Assembly: GCA_026874595.1 (NCBI GenBank)
Contig: CM049309.1
Location: 1,648,076 to 1,712,075 of the forward strand
DNA length: 64,000 nt
From: Sipunculus nudus
Taxonomy: Eukaryota > Annelida > Sipuncula > Golfingiida > Sipunculidae
Reading direction: 5' to 3'
A model generated the notes under the pieces. That model was given only the letters and a program-made list of their open reading frames with translations, ran no database searches and had not been told where the DNA came from. Position 1 is the stretch's first letter; every line of letters begins with the position of its first letter. Of the stretch, positions 1-9,314 are shown one piece after another. The translations under genes were made by a program, and so were the position numbers.

Positions 1-3000
1 TTAACGGTACAATTCAAATCCTGTAAACCTGTAGCAAACTGGGCTGCATCGCCAAGCCTCATGTTTGGGAATCTGCTGTGTATCACACAGTCTGGGACAT
101 TCAAGGATCCGATATGGGCCACTGTGGTAGAAAGAGACATTGAGATGCTGGAAAACCACAGGTTGGTGACCATAGAGCTGGTGAAAGGGTGGGCCATTGT
201 TTCTGAAGCTGAGGCAATTATAACCCTCGTAAATGCCGGAGCAAGTACATTAATGGCAGAGTCTCCAACATACTATAAAGCATACCAGCCAGTGTTGGCA
301 GCTTTGCAAAGGCTTGATCCCCAACAGATTCCCTTCAGCAGCACTCTAATTGATGTAAAACCGCCACAGACACCAGAATACAGACATACAGAATTGAAAG
401 AACCTTTGTGTATTGGAGAGGAGGAGGAACATGTTGTGATTGACTTGGAATATTCTCATGGGGATGATTGCAGATACTGTTCAGGTCTTGATCAAAGCCA
501 GGGGTTTGCTGTGAAACAGGCCATGGAAAACGAGGTGGCAATAATTCAAGGCCCTCCTGGCACGGGTAAAACCTTTGTTGGTGTGAACATTCTGAAACAT
601 ATTGTGAAAGAAACGTTGGCCGATGGTCCTGTTTTGGTTCTAACATACAAGAATCATGCTCTTGACGAATTCTTGAAACAAGCACTGGCTTTGTTTCCCT
701 CATCAGTGGCAAGAATCGGCGGGCGATCAAGCGATCCAGCTATCGAAGCCTGCAACATCACAGAATTGCGCAAAAATACAAACAAAAGCGTTACTATAAG
801 AGAACAGCTGCATGACGTGCTAGATCAATGTTCGAAGCTTCAAAGTGAAATCATGACGCTGGCAAAACGCTTGGATGATAATTTTGAGTTCCGGCCCTCA
901 TTATTGCTGAAACAACTAACGGGAATCCAGCTTTTCCAGCTTTTGCTAAACAGCAATTTTGCCAAAATTCCAAATGACCTAAGACTGGAGACCATTACTT
1001 TACCTAAAGGTAAAAACAACCGCAAGGCTGTACTTCAGGACTTTCTTGATACAAACAAAGAATGGATCGAATCTCTGACTACCATAGAATGGAAGACAGA
1101 TGATCCATTGGAAAAAGATCTATTGAAGTTACTTTTTGCGGTTATATGGCAGTGGATGCCACCTGAGAACCATTTTGTTGAAATTGCCGACAGATTTAAG
1201 CCATGCACACCAAAATTAGACAACCTAATTGCTGTACATAGTAAAAAAACTGGTCAGGTAGATGACACGGAAGTAGACACTGATGAGAGTCAGATGGAAC
1301 GTATGGCTGCAATCGATAACATGCGTTCCAACTACCAGTCAAAACACAGTGTCAACTTCCTAAAGGAACCGGGATCAAGGCAATCGCAGCGGAGATTAAT
1401 TCCCGATTTTACAGATATGCTTGAGCGCTTGTCAGCAAGTATTCTTGCGCAGCGCGAAAATATTTGGACTCTTTCACAGGAGGAGAGGGTGTACTTGATC
1501 CAGTTTTTACTGCACAAGCGGATGCAAGAACTAAGGCTTGAAATGGACGCTGTGCTCCAGTTATACAGTGATCAGTGTCTTTTGAAAGAAGAACTTGAGA
1601 ATCAACACAAAGCTTCGATTCTCCAGCATAAGAGAGTAATTGGAATGACCGTGACTGGAGCGTCCATTCATATCTCTCTTCTGGAACTCATTAAACCCCA
1701 AGTGGTGATCGTGGAGGAAGCGGCAGAAGTGTTAGAGCCACACCTTCTTGCTTTACTTGGTAACTGGGTGCGCCATCTAATTTTGATAGGTGACCACAAG
1801 CAGCTAAAACCACCAGTGGAAAACTTTACATTATGCAGAAAGTATCACTTTGATACTTCTATGATGGAGCGCCTCATCAACAACCGTGTCCCTTACGCTA
1901 CTCTTCAGATGCAAAACAGGATGAGACCCGAATTTGCAGAATTGCTCTTTGACATATACCCAGACCTAGAGAGCAACATAGAAAGAGTGGAGAAAAATTT
2001 GGTGCCAAAATGTATCAAACAATCTATGTTCTTCTGGAGCCATCAGTCGCCTGAAACACCAGGAAGAAGCTACAGTAATGAAGAAGAATCGGAGAGAGCT
2101 GTCAAACTTGCTCAATTTTTCATCCATCATGGCTACAAACCAGAGCAGATTACCATATTAGGTGCATATCTTGGTCAAGTGAAGCTTATTCGGCGAAAAA
2201 TGAGGATGGTTGCTGATTCCGGGTTCTTTGATAGGTTCAGCCATTCCAGCAAAAGGAGCAAGAAAGCAGATGAAGAAAATGAGAACCTGCAACACAGAAG
2301 GATCAGCGTTCAAACAATTGACAATTACCAGGGAGATGAGAATGACATAGTGATAGTTTCCCTTGTCCGCTCAAATTCGCAAAACAAGGTTGGGTTCCTC
2401 CATCTGAGAAACAGAAGGTGTGTTGCACAATCTCGTGCAAAATGTGGAATGTATTTCGTAGGAAACAAAGAGACAATTGAATCAAGTTCTCACTGGATGC
2501 AAATGCTTAAGATCATGGGGCAGAGAGATTGCGTGGGAGAAACCCTTGTTCTACAATGTCCTACGCATCAAGAAAGGTCTACAGCGCTAGCTCAAAATGC
2601 CAACCAGATCCCCATTGGGTCTTTCTGTAGAGAAAAATGTGCTCAGTCCATGCCGTGCAATGTCCATTCGTGTCCAGAATTGTGTCATCCTTATCATCAG
2701 CACAATGTTTGCAGACAAATTGTGGAATTTACATACACAAAGTGTGGGCATATGGGAAAACGTCGGTGCAGTCAGACAGAATCAGATGTCCGATGCCGGA
2801 GCCCTTGTTCTCAGCTAATGGATTGTCAGATTCACCATTGCCCAAAATTATGTTCAGATGTTCATAGCCATCACTACTGCCAGGCAGAGGTGGATTTTAT
2901 TTACCAAAAGTGCGCACATCCAGGAAGGCGGGAATGTTCTCAGAATGAATCAAATGTACCTTGTAAGAGACCTTGCAAAGAACTCATGGATTGTAAAATC

Positions 3001-5625
3001 CATGCATGTCCGGAGCTTTGTTCGCCAGTGCACTTGCACATCACATGCAAGGCAGAAGTGGATTTTCATTACAAAAGATGTGGGCATCCTGGGCGTCGCA
3101 AGTGTCATCAGGATGAAACAGAAGTTCCCTGTAATAGCAAGTGCAAAGAAATTATGTTTTGCAAGCAGCATCCATGTAAACAAAAATGCATGCCAATACA
3201 CCATCATTTGATATGCGAAGAAAAGGTAGAATTTCATTTCCCAGAATGCAACCATATTGGGACGAGAAAATGCTACCAAAAGACAACAGATATTAGATGT
3301 AAGGCCCCTTGCAAGAAAACCATGAATTGTGGGATTCACCCGTGTCCTGAAATATGCCAACCTGTTCATAACCATCTTAGGTGCGAACAGATAGTGAATT
3401 GCAAATTATCATGTGGTCATCAAACAAAGAAAATGTGCTTCCAAAGCTTAGAAGAATTACGATGCACAGAGAACTGCAAGGAATTCATGTCTTGTGGGAT
3501 TCACAAGTGTACAAAACCGTGCTATCCTCCCCATAAGCATACGGTGTGCAGTGAGAATGTTCAATTTAAATTTCCCGACTGTGGTCATCCGTCAACCCGA
3601 AAGTGTTACCAAGCACCAGCCGATCTTGAATGTAAGGCAAAATGTGACAACCTGATGGACTGTAAAAAACATCCGTGTGAACAGAGGTGCCGGCCAATAC
3701 ACAGTCATGCGCTATGCCAAGTTAAGATAGACGACGTGTTCCCGGACTGTGGTCATGCCATGCAGAGATATTGTCACAAAAATCCCAAAGATTTACGATG
3801 TAACGCCCCGTGTGATACAAAGATGGCGTGTGGGCTTCACACGTGCAAAGAAACGTGTCAACCTGGACATAGTCATGAGCTTTGTACGCAAGACGTTATT
3901 TTCAAGCGAGAGACCTGCAAACACACCCTTACAAGATTGTGTCACCAGAATCCAAGTGATGTTATGTGCAAAAACCCTTGTCAGAAGAAGATGGCATGTG
4001 GGATACACAACTGTAACAATCCCTGCCAGCCAGACCACAACCACGGGATCTGCAGTGAACGTGTCTTCTATACTTGCTCGTCTTGTGCGAAACCAAAAGC
4101 TCGCAACTGTTATGACCCAGAAGAAAAATGCACAATCCTTCACACATTTGCAGCATGTGGACATCAGAAGAAGATCTTGTGCACCGAGGTTCATCAGGGA
4201 CTGAAGTGTCAGGCGCCATGTCCAAGAAAGCTCGGTTGTCAACATCCATGCGAAGGTCTCTGCGGAGACCCATGTGACCATGTAAAGTGTAAGATATGCG
4301 AGAAAAAGAAACTAGAAGAAAACAAAAGGCGGATGGCAATAGAGAAGAACGACAGAGAGGCTGCAATCAGAGATGCGGAAATGGAAATAAAAAAGACAAG
4401 GGACGCTGAATATTTCATCGCCAAAAAAGTACCTTTAGGTTCAACGGGTGAAACTGCCTCCGAATATTACGATGTCGTTGATCGCGTTCGAAAATATATC
4501 CAGAAAGACCATCGGTGGTGCCCTAATGTCACGAATGTTGAGAAAGTCGTAAATCCTGGTCTGCGTGCCAGATGGTTCAAAGCAAAACTGAATATGTTTG
4601 ATCCGGACCGGCACGAGTTAAAATTCCACGGAACAAGTGCTGACGCAGTGGAAGCTATCATTAAAGAAGGATTCAGAATGCCAACAAAAGCTGGAATGTT
4701 TGGAAGAGGTATATATTTCGCGACAGATGCTTCCAAGAGTGCTCAAGATATGTACACAAAAGGGTCCCATAGGCTCCTTCTTTGCGATGTTTTGCTTGGT
4801 CGAAGCAAGACTGTTGATCGGGCTGACAGTGACATGGACCAAGAAAGACTGAGGCGTGAAGGCTATGACTCGTTATACGCCAAACGCGACACGAGGGGAA
4901 CAGGGGGTGTACGTTTCGATGAATTTGTTGTTTATAACCAATATCAGGCTCTGCCAAAATACATCGTCCACTACCAGTTGACCGGGATGGAGAACGTCTG
5001 TGATGATGCTCTAACAATGGGGGCTATGGCCAATACCACAAAATGTACACAGTACACACTTTATCCGTCGAGACACGTCGATCTAAAGGACCCAAAGGAC
5101 GTCCATTTCAGAATCGCTGAGTCCCAGTTCATGCGCCTGATGGCCAATCGGAGGAATCATAGTTATGGTTCAGCCAATAGCCAAGTAACATCAGTTGACT
5201 ATTACGTCAATCCAAGACTTGTCCAAAAGTTTGAGAGGAAAGCAGCAGATATGAACGCAAAGTTTGGCAACCAGAAAGAGGCAAACTATGTACTAGCCTT
5301 CCACGGAACAAGATCAGATAATATTCCACTAATCGTACAGGAGAATTTCCGAATGGATAAAATTCAACGGGGAGCACATGGCTGGGGCATCTATTTCTCC
5401 GAGTTCCCGGATGTAAGTCAAGGCTACGCAAGTGGTTCAAAACAGCTACTTCTGTGTAAGGTACTGCCCGGCAGGTCTTATCCTCATGGGAGTTCATCCG
5501 CTAGGGCGCCCCCTGCCGGCTATGATTCATTTATTGTAAGCCCTGACAGTGAAGGAAAAGGTCAGATGATCGTGATCTTCGATCCGGACCAGGTTCTTCC
5601 TTGTTATGTGATTAATCACACCTGA
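1..5625 (+). CDS. Gene 1: ZNFX1-like helicase / NFX1 zinc-finger / dual PARP-type ART fusion (5' end outside the window)
   Basis: The reading frame is open from base 1, with no stop before the first ATG at 61. Codons 1-20 align with gene 2 upstream of the shared GNLLCI motif, so the gene continues past the left edge and ATG 61 is internal. Visible in order: ZNFX1/UPF1-type SF1 helicase with Walker A GPPGTGKT (550-573), Walker B VEEAAE (1711-1728), GDHKQLKP (1789-1812), QNRMRP (about 1912), DNYQGDEND (about 2320) and QSRAKCGMY (about 2428); NFX1-type Cys/His array (2626-4300); a charged, probably helical linker (about 4300-4420); ART1 (about 4450-4990) with His 4627, Tyr 4714, Glu 4921; ART2 (about 5200-5622) with His 5302, Tyr 5392, but Met 5566 where ART1 has Glu. 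Human ZNFX1 has the helicase and zinc fingers but, to my knowledge, no ART domain. Inferred role: RNA-sensing or antiviral helicase with ADP-ribosylation activity. No intron is visible. It is intact, unlike gene 2. Confidence 0.93.
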   Translation, partial: LTVQFKSCKPVANWAASPSLMFGNLLCITQSGTFKDPIWATVVERDIEMLENHRLVTIELVKGWAIVSEAEAIITLVNAGASTLMAESPTYYKAYQPVLAALQRLDPQQIPFSSTLIDVKPPQTPEYRHTELKEPLCIGEEEEHVVIDLEYSHGDDCRYCSGLDQSQGFAVKQAMENEVAIIQGPPGTGKTFVGVNILKHIVKETLADGPVLVLTYKNHALDEFLKQALALFPSSVARIGGRSSDPAIEACNITELRKNTNKSVTIREQLHDVLDQCSKLQSEIMTLAKRLDDNFEFRPSLLLKQLTGIQLFQLLLNSNFAKIPNDLRLETITLPKGKNNRKAVLQDFLDTNKEWIESLTTIEWKTDDPLEKDLLKLLFAVIWQWMPPENHFVEIADRFKPCTPKLDNLIAVHSKKTGQVDDTEVDTDESQMERMAAIDNMRSNYQSKHSVNFLKEPGSRQSQRRLIPDFTDMLERLSASILAQRENIWTLSQEERVYLIQFLLHKRMQELRLEMDAVLQLYSDQCLLKEELENQHKASILQHKRVIGMTVTGASIHISLLELIKPQVVIVEEAAEVLEPHLLALLGNWVRHLILIGDHKQLKPPVENFTLCRKYHFDTSMMERLINNRVPYATLQMQNRMRPEFAELLFDIYPDLESNIERVEKNLVPKCIKQSMFFWSHQSPETPGRSYSNEEESERAVKLAQFFIHHGYKPEQITILGAYLGQVKLIRRKMRMVADSGFFDRFSHSSKRSKKADEENENLQHRRISVQTIDNYQGDENDIVIVSLVRSNSQNKVGFLHLRNRRCVAQSRAKCGMYFVGNKETIESSSHWMQMLKIMGQRDCVGETLVLQCPTHQERSTALAQNANQIPIGSFCREKCAQSMPCNVHSCPELCHPYHQHNVCRQIVEFTYTKCGHMGKRRCSQTESDVRCRSPCSQLMDCQIHHCPKLCSDVHSHHYCQAEVDFIYQKCAHPGRRECSQNESNVPCKRPCKELMDCKIHACPELCSPVHLHITCKAEVDFHYKRCGHPGRRKCHQDETEVPCNSKCKEIMFCKQHPCKQKCMPIHHHLICEEKVEFHFPECNHIGTRKCYQKTTDIRCKAPCKKTMNCGIHPCPEICQPVHNHLRCEQIVNCKLSCGHQTKKMCFQSLEELRCTENCKEFMSCGIHKCTKPCYPPHKHTVCSENVQFKFPDCGHPSTRKCYQAPADLECKAKCDNLMDCKKHPCEQRCRPIHSHALCQVKIDDVFPDCGHAMQRYCHKNPKDLRCNAPCDTKMACGLHTCKETCQPGHSHELCTQDVIFKRETCKHTLTRLCHQNPSDVMCKNPCQKKMACGIHNCNNPCQPDHNHGICSERVFYTCSSCAKPKARNCYDPEEKCTILHTFAACGHQKKILCTEVHQGLKCQAPCPRKLGCQHPCEGLCGDPCDHVKCKICEKKKLEENKRRMAIEKNDREAAIRDAEMEIKKTRDAEYFIAKKVPLGSTGETASEYYDVVDRVRKYIQKDHRWCPNVTNVEKVVNPGLRARWFKAKLNMFDPDRHELKFHGTSADAVEAIIKEGFRMPTKAGMFGRGIYFATDASKSAQDMYTKGSHRLLLCDVLLGRSKTVDRADSDMDQERLRREGYDSLYAKRDTRGTGGVRFDEFVVYNQYQALPKYIVHYQLTGMENVCDDALTMGAMANTTKCTQYTLYPSRHVDLKDPKDVHFRIAESQFMRLMANRRNHSYGSANSQVTSVDYYVNPRLVQKFERKAADMNAKFGNQKEANYVLAFHGTRSDNIPLIVQENFRMDKIQRGAHGWGIYFSEFPDVSQGYASGSKQLLLCKVLPGRSYPHGSSSARAPPAGYDSFIVSPDSEGKGQMIVIFDPDQVLPCYVINHT
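2626..4300 (+). repeat. NFX1-type zinc-finger array of gene 1: nine ~56-residue units plus a terminal unit
   Basis: The coding sequence repeats with a period of 168 bp (56 residues), which I counted by hand. Each unit has a pattern close to C-x3-C-x6-C-x3-H-x-C-x3-C-x4-H-x-H-x3-C, followed about 10 residues later by a C-x-H and a further Cys. Nine full units are followed by a shorter terminal unit with Cys pairs ending near KCKIC. NFX1-type fingers of ZNFX1 and NFX1 bind zinc and contribute to nucleic-acid or protein binding. Units 2-6 have no one-to-one partner in gene 2, which has only four units plus the terminal one, so the difference is a block of about five units (about 840 bp). Confidence 0.9.
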
Positions 5626-5687
5626 GGAATATGATAGTCTCCCTTTGGCCTAACTGTTAATGTCAAGGATTATTATCATCATAGAAG

Positions 5688-5693
5688 AATAAA
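5688..5693 (+). promoter_or_regulatory. Candidate polyadenylation signal of gene 1 (AATAAA)
   Basis: An AATAAA hexamer lies 63 bp after the stop codon of gene 1, in AT-rich sequence. This is a plausible 3' end signal. The motif is common in AT-rich DNA, so position is the only support. Confidence 0.4.
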
Positions 5694-5979
5694 GATAGAG
5701 AGATTACGATCTTAATTCCATTGAATGTAAAAGCTTATAAAATTGAAACAGATTGTTTACATGGCGAAGTTTAAACTTTATTTATTTTACATATTTGTGA
5801 TAGTAAAACTAGTGATAATAACTAATGCAGTGCACTTTCCGTGGCTTAGCTGGTGGAATTCGGTAGTCTGTTTTTGGATATAGATTGTCTTATATGTATG
5901 TGCGTGTGTGTAATTTTATTAAAAGAATATGTGTGAATATCACACTCTGAGATGTGAATATCACACCTTATCATAAGTA

Positions 5980-5986
<7 letters not shown>

Positions 5987-6034
<48 letters not shown>
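5987..6034. repeat. (TA)n microsatellite
   Basis: A nearly pure alternating AT run. The same repeat recurs throughout the window and is not gene-related. Confidence 0.95.
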
Positions 6035-6038
<4 letters not shown>

Positions 6039-8609
6039 ATACTGCCTAGTGTATATTCTGTGACATGTGAGCTTATGTTCATTGTCAGTTTATATTACAC
6101 GCATTCATTTTAGGTTAGGCGAAAGGGTAAACAGTAACTAGGGTCAACAAGGTATTATGGATCAAACTGTCATTTTGTTTTAAAACTTCTAATACAATCA
6201 AACGTTGTCTAGTAACCTTTAGAAAAGATGTACAATAATACAGCTGGATTATATTTCAAAACTGCATGTCTGTTTAGTACAAAGAGATAGGAGGAAACAC
6301 AAGAGCAAGTTTTCCTCTCTGCGGCCATTATGTCCCCCAGTCGTGATGTCACAATGTGTTAAATGTCACTTGTGTCCCACTACTTTGTTTCATTGGTTGG
6401 AAGATGTGAGGGAGGGCATTGTATAAAACATAATTTTATGTGCCTTCAAACAATGTGTACATTTAGAGGTCATTTCTAGAAGGTCCTCTGTCAGGGTGTG
6501 ACCAAAGGGTGTCTCTGTACTCATCTTAATTATTACATCGAAGTTGTCATTTGTTCATTCATTTTGTAAGGCATTTACTATAATGTTATCATAACCATAG
6601 TAATAATTTTTTATGCCTCTCATGATATCAAGTGTTATCAGCACAACTGGCAGAGTATGATATGGCGTTGTATTTTATTTGTTTATGATACTCAAAAAAG
6701 TTATGTGGACTCTGGGAACAAAAATATGGAACAGGAACTTGTTTTCCTGTAAATTTAGCGGTTTAGTGCATTTCACTGAAAGTATACAGAAAATGCTGAA
6801 CAACACGAAGTTTAATCAATTCTTGAATTTTAAATCCAGGTATTCACTACCTTGTATATAGAATTTATGTGATAACTGGCTTATTCAGCGTAGATATTTG
6901 TAAATTCTAGGTCATTCAAGTTAATCAAATTTCTTATTATTCCTCTGTGATAGATGTATATGCTAATTTATATACAAGCTGTTCGTAAACACAGCAATGT
7001 TGGCAAACGCAAAGAAACAAAGAGGACTGTTTTATGTGCCCCTTGCGCGGAAGTTGAAAGGTAACTAGTTGTAAACGCCTCTTTGAGACCTTTGGTTCGG
7101 CTGTTTTGCCGCCAGATGTCCATGTCTGATGTGTTTGTATTATTTTCGCTTGCCCTCCCCCCCCCCCCCCCACATGCTTTAAACATGTGGCTGAAAATAA
7201 AACGAACAACCTGCGTACCCTGAAATCGGCATTTATTTACTAAATTTTATTTGATGAAATAAAAAGGTATCATCTATGGTTAATAGATGTCAGATATAAA
7301 AATTGACCCCTTTAATAATTGAAAATGTTTCATTATTAATACTCGTTGATACTACTTGAATAGGTTTTGCCAAGAGCAACAATTGGCAACATAAATACCG
7401 GCAGTTATGTAGAATATATTAATTAGCTGGTGTTCATGCTCGTTTCTCTCTTATAAAGTGGCAGTCTGGCAGAAACAACCCTTAAAGCTTAACACAGTTT
7501 ACATTATCCTTATAACGTATCATTTACACCTGAAAAGTTATCACATTGAAATATATTGAATATGAACCGTGGTTGTGGGTGAATTCTGGTAATCTCGATA
7601 ATGAATAAATTGTTATCCTTCAAAGTTTTTTTAGTTATAGTGTAGACGGATGTATCTGTTCGAGTCTAAAATAATTTCTGTGCATTTTATGTACCAAATA
7701 ATTCCTGAATAAAAATGAGATAATTGAAAGAACTGTGTTCATTGGAGTTAGTACTGGTGCGCGTGACATATTTAACGTATCCACAATATGATATATGGTT
7801 AATTAAAAAATCATAATATTGAGGAAAAAGAATCACAAAGAGTCACATAAGATAAAAAACATTTAAAAACTATCTAATCCAATTGAATTTCTTTTCCATT
7901 TTTTTTCTTTTGCCCGTGTTTGTGCTAGAAAATCAAGTCTAGGCCAGTCGAGTCCAAGTTCGGGTCCGAGTCATTAGGAAGATTAAAAACATTTAAAACA
8001 GCTTTAATAGCGGGTAACCACTATTTAAATTAATATCTGACTCCACGGTTTATTACATTGTAATGTCACCTGTAATAATATATTAGTATTGAAAACTTCC
8101 GTTGTTTTGGGTGTAGTGTTTTGATGCAGTGATTGTTTAATATTAATTTCAATCATTGTAAAATATTACATTGAAGTTTTCTGTCATGAGGGAATTTTAA
8201 TGTCCTTCATTACCACCTATTGGGATAAGAATCATTTTGCCAATCTACATTGAGAAAGCAAAAAAAAAATTATAATACCTGAACATAGTACGCCTTGTAC
8301 AAAGGAACGGTTACACGTGCCAGGCCGTCAGTAATAATGTTTGACACTCAAATTTGAAAACTAGAAAAATGCATTCTAAGGAATGCAAGCCTCTGCCATG
8401 TGAGGGGTCAATATTGTAGGATGCTCCCAAAACCGGTTTGCATTACTTATTATATAGCCCCAGGTTCATTCATGTATAAGTGTCTGTACATTTGGGAATA
8501 TTCATTGAAGATGTTCCTAATTTTATCGATTCTTCACTGTTCCAGTCCTACAATGCCCTAGAAATTTCATGAGATTCCGTTCAGGACTGCGTTTGTTATA
8601 TATGAACAA

Positions 8610-8634
8610 ACACACACACACACACACACACACA
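8610..8634. repeat. (CA)n microsatellite
   Basis: A pure CA dinucleotide run. Confidence 0.95.
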
Positions 8635-9314
8635 CGGACAGGCAACAAGATATCGGTGACATCAAACCCCTTCCAGGATTAACCCTAATGAATTTTACTG
8701 TGTAGATCCACACACCTGTCACGGTTTAAAACCCTGTCGTAGATCGCTTTTTCTAGGTACAAAGCCCCGCGCTGACACCGATCTTTAGCTATATTATTAT
8801 TAAACAGCCGTAAATGGGACAGAATCTTTTGATTTTTTCAATGGTGATTCAGGTTCCCTCAAAATTTAATGGATAGTTCTTTCGATGTTTTCCTAGCCCT
8901 AAATAACATTTCAATACAATATGTTCAGATCATTTTGCGTTGAACGCTGGCAGAACGGGTAAAGGATATTACCTCTAGCCACCTTGCGAGGTAAAGCAAA
9001 AAAACTTGAATACCGCAGGACGGGCACCGAGTTCAAGCTATGCGGACGTTGCGCCATCCGGAGGTAACATATCCGGACCCAGTTGGTTAACACAATATCC
9101 ACCAGAGGTCGCTACCGCTATGCTTACCAACAGGATGGACGTCGCAGGCAATGCCCATACACTTTTGTGTGGTCCAACTGCACCAGAGACTGTGTCCTGA
9201 TGTGACTTGATGATGGAAGTATGACGTCACATGAAGCATTCATAAACGCCGACGTTAATAAAAAGAAAAAAAAAGATATTTCAACAATAAATTAATTAAA
9301 GAGCGTTTTCAGTG

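Larger units (their letters stand above)
5700..9310. other. Gene-free AT-rich interval after gene 1
   Basis: No convincing exon seen. It holds a (TA)n tract at about 5987-6034, a C-rich run at about 7157-7172, a diverged GAGTCC-rich dispersed repeat at about 7905-7985 (partner near 20.6 kb) and a (CA)n tract at 8610-8634. A short unexplained reading frame at about 9083-9205 is listed under findings. Confidence 0.6.

Noticed and set aside
2950-3375. Antisense and alternative-frame ORFs over the zinc-finger and ART regions of genes 1 and 2
   Set aside because: They are shadows of Cys/His-rich and conserved coding sequence. No domain in these frames.
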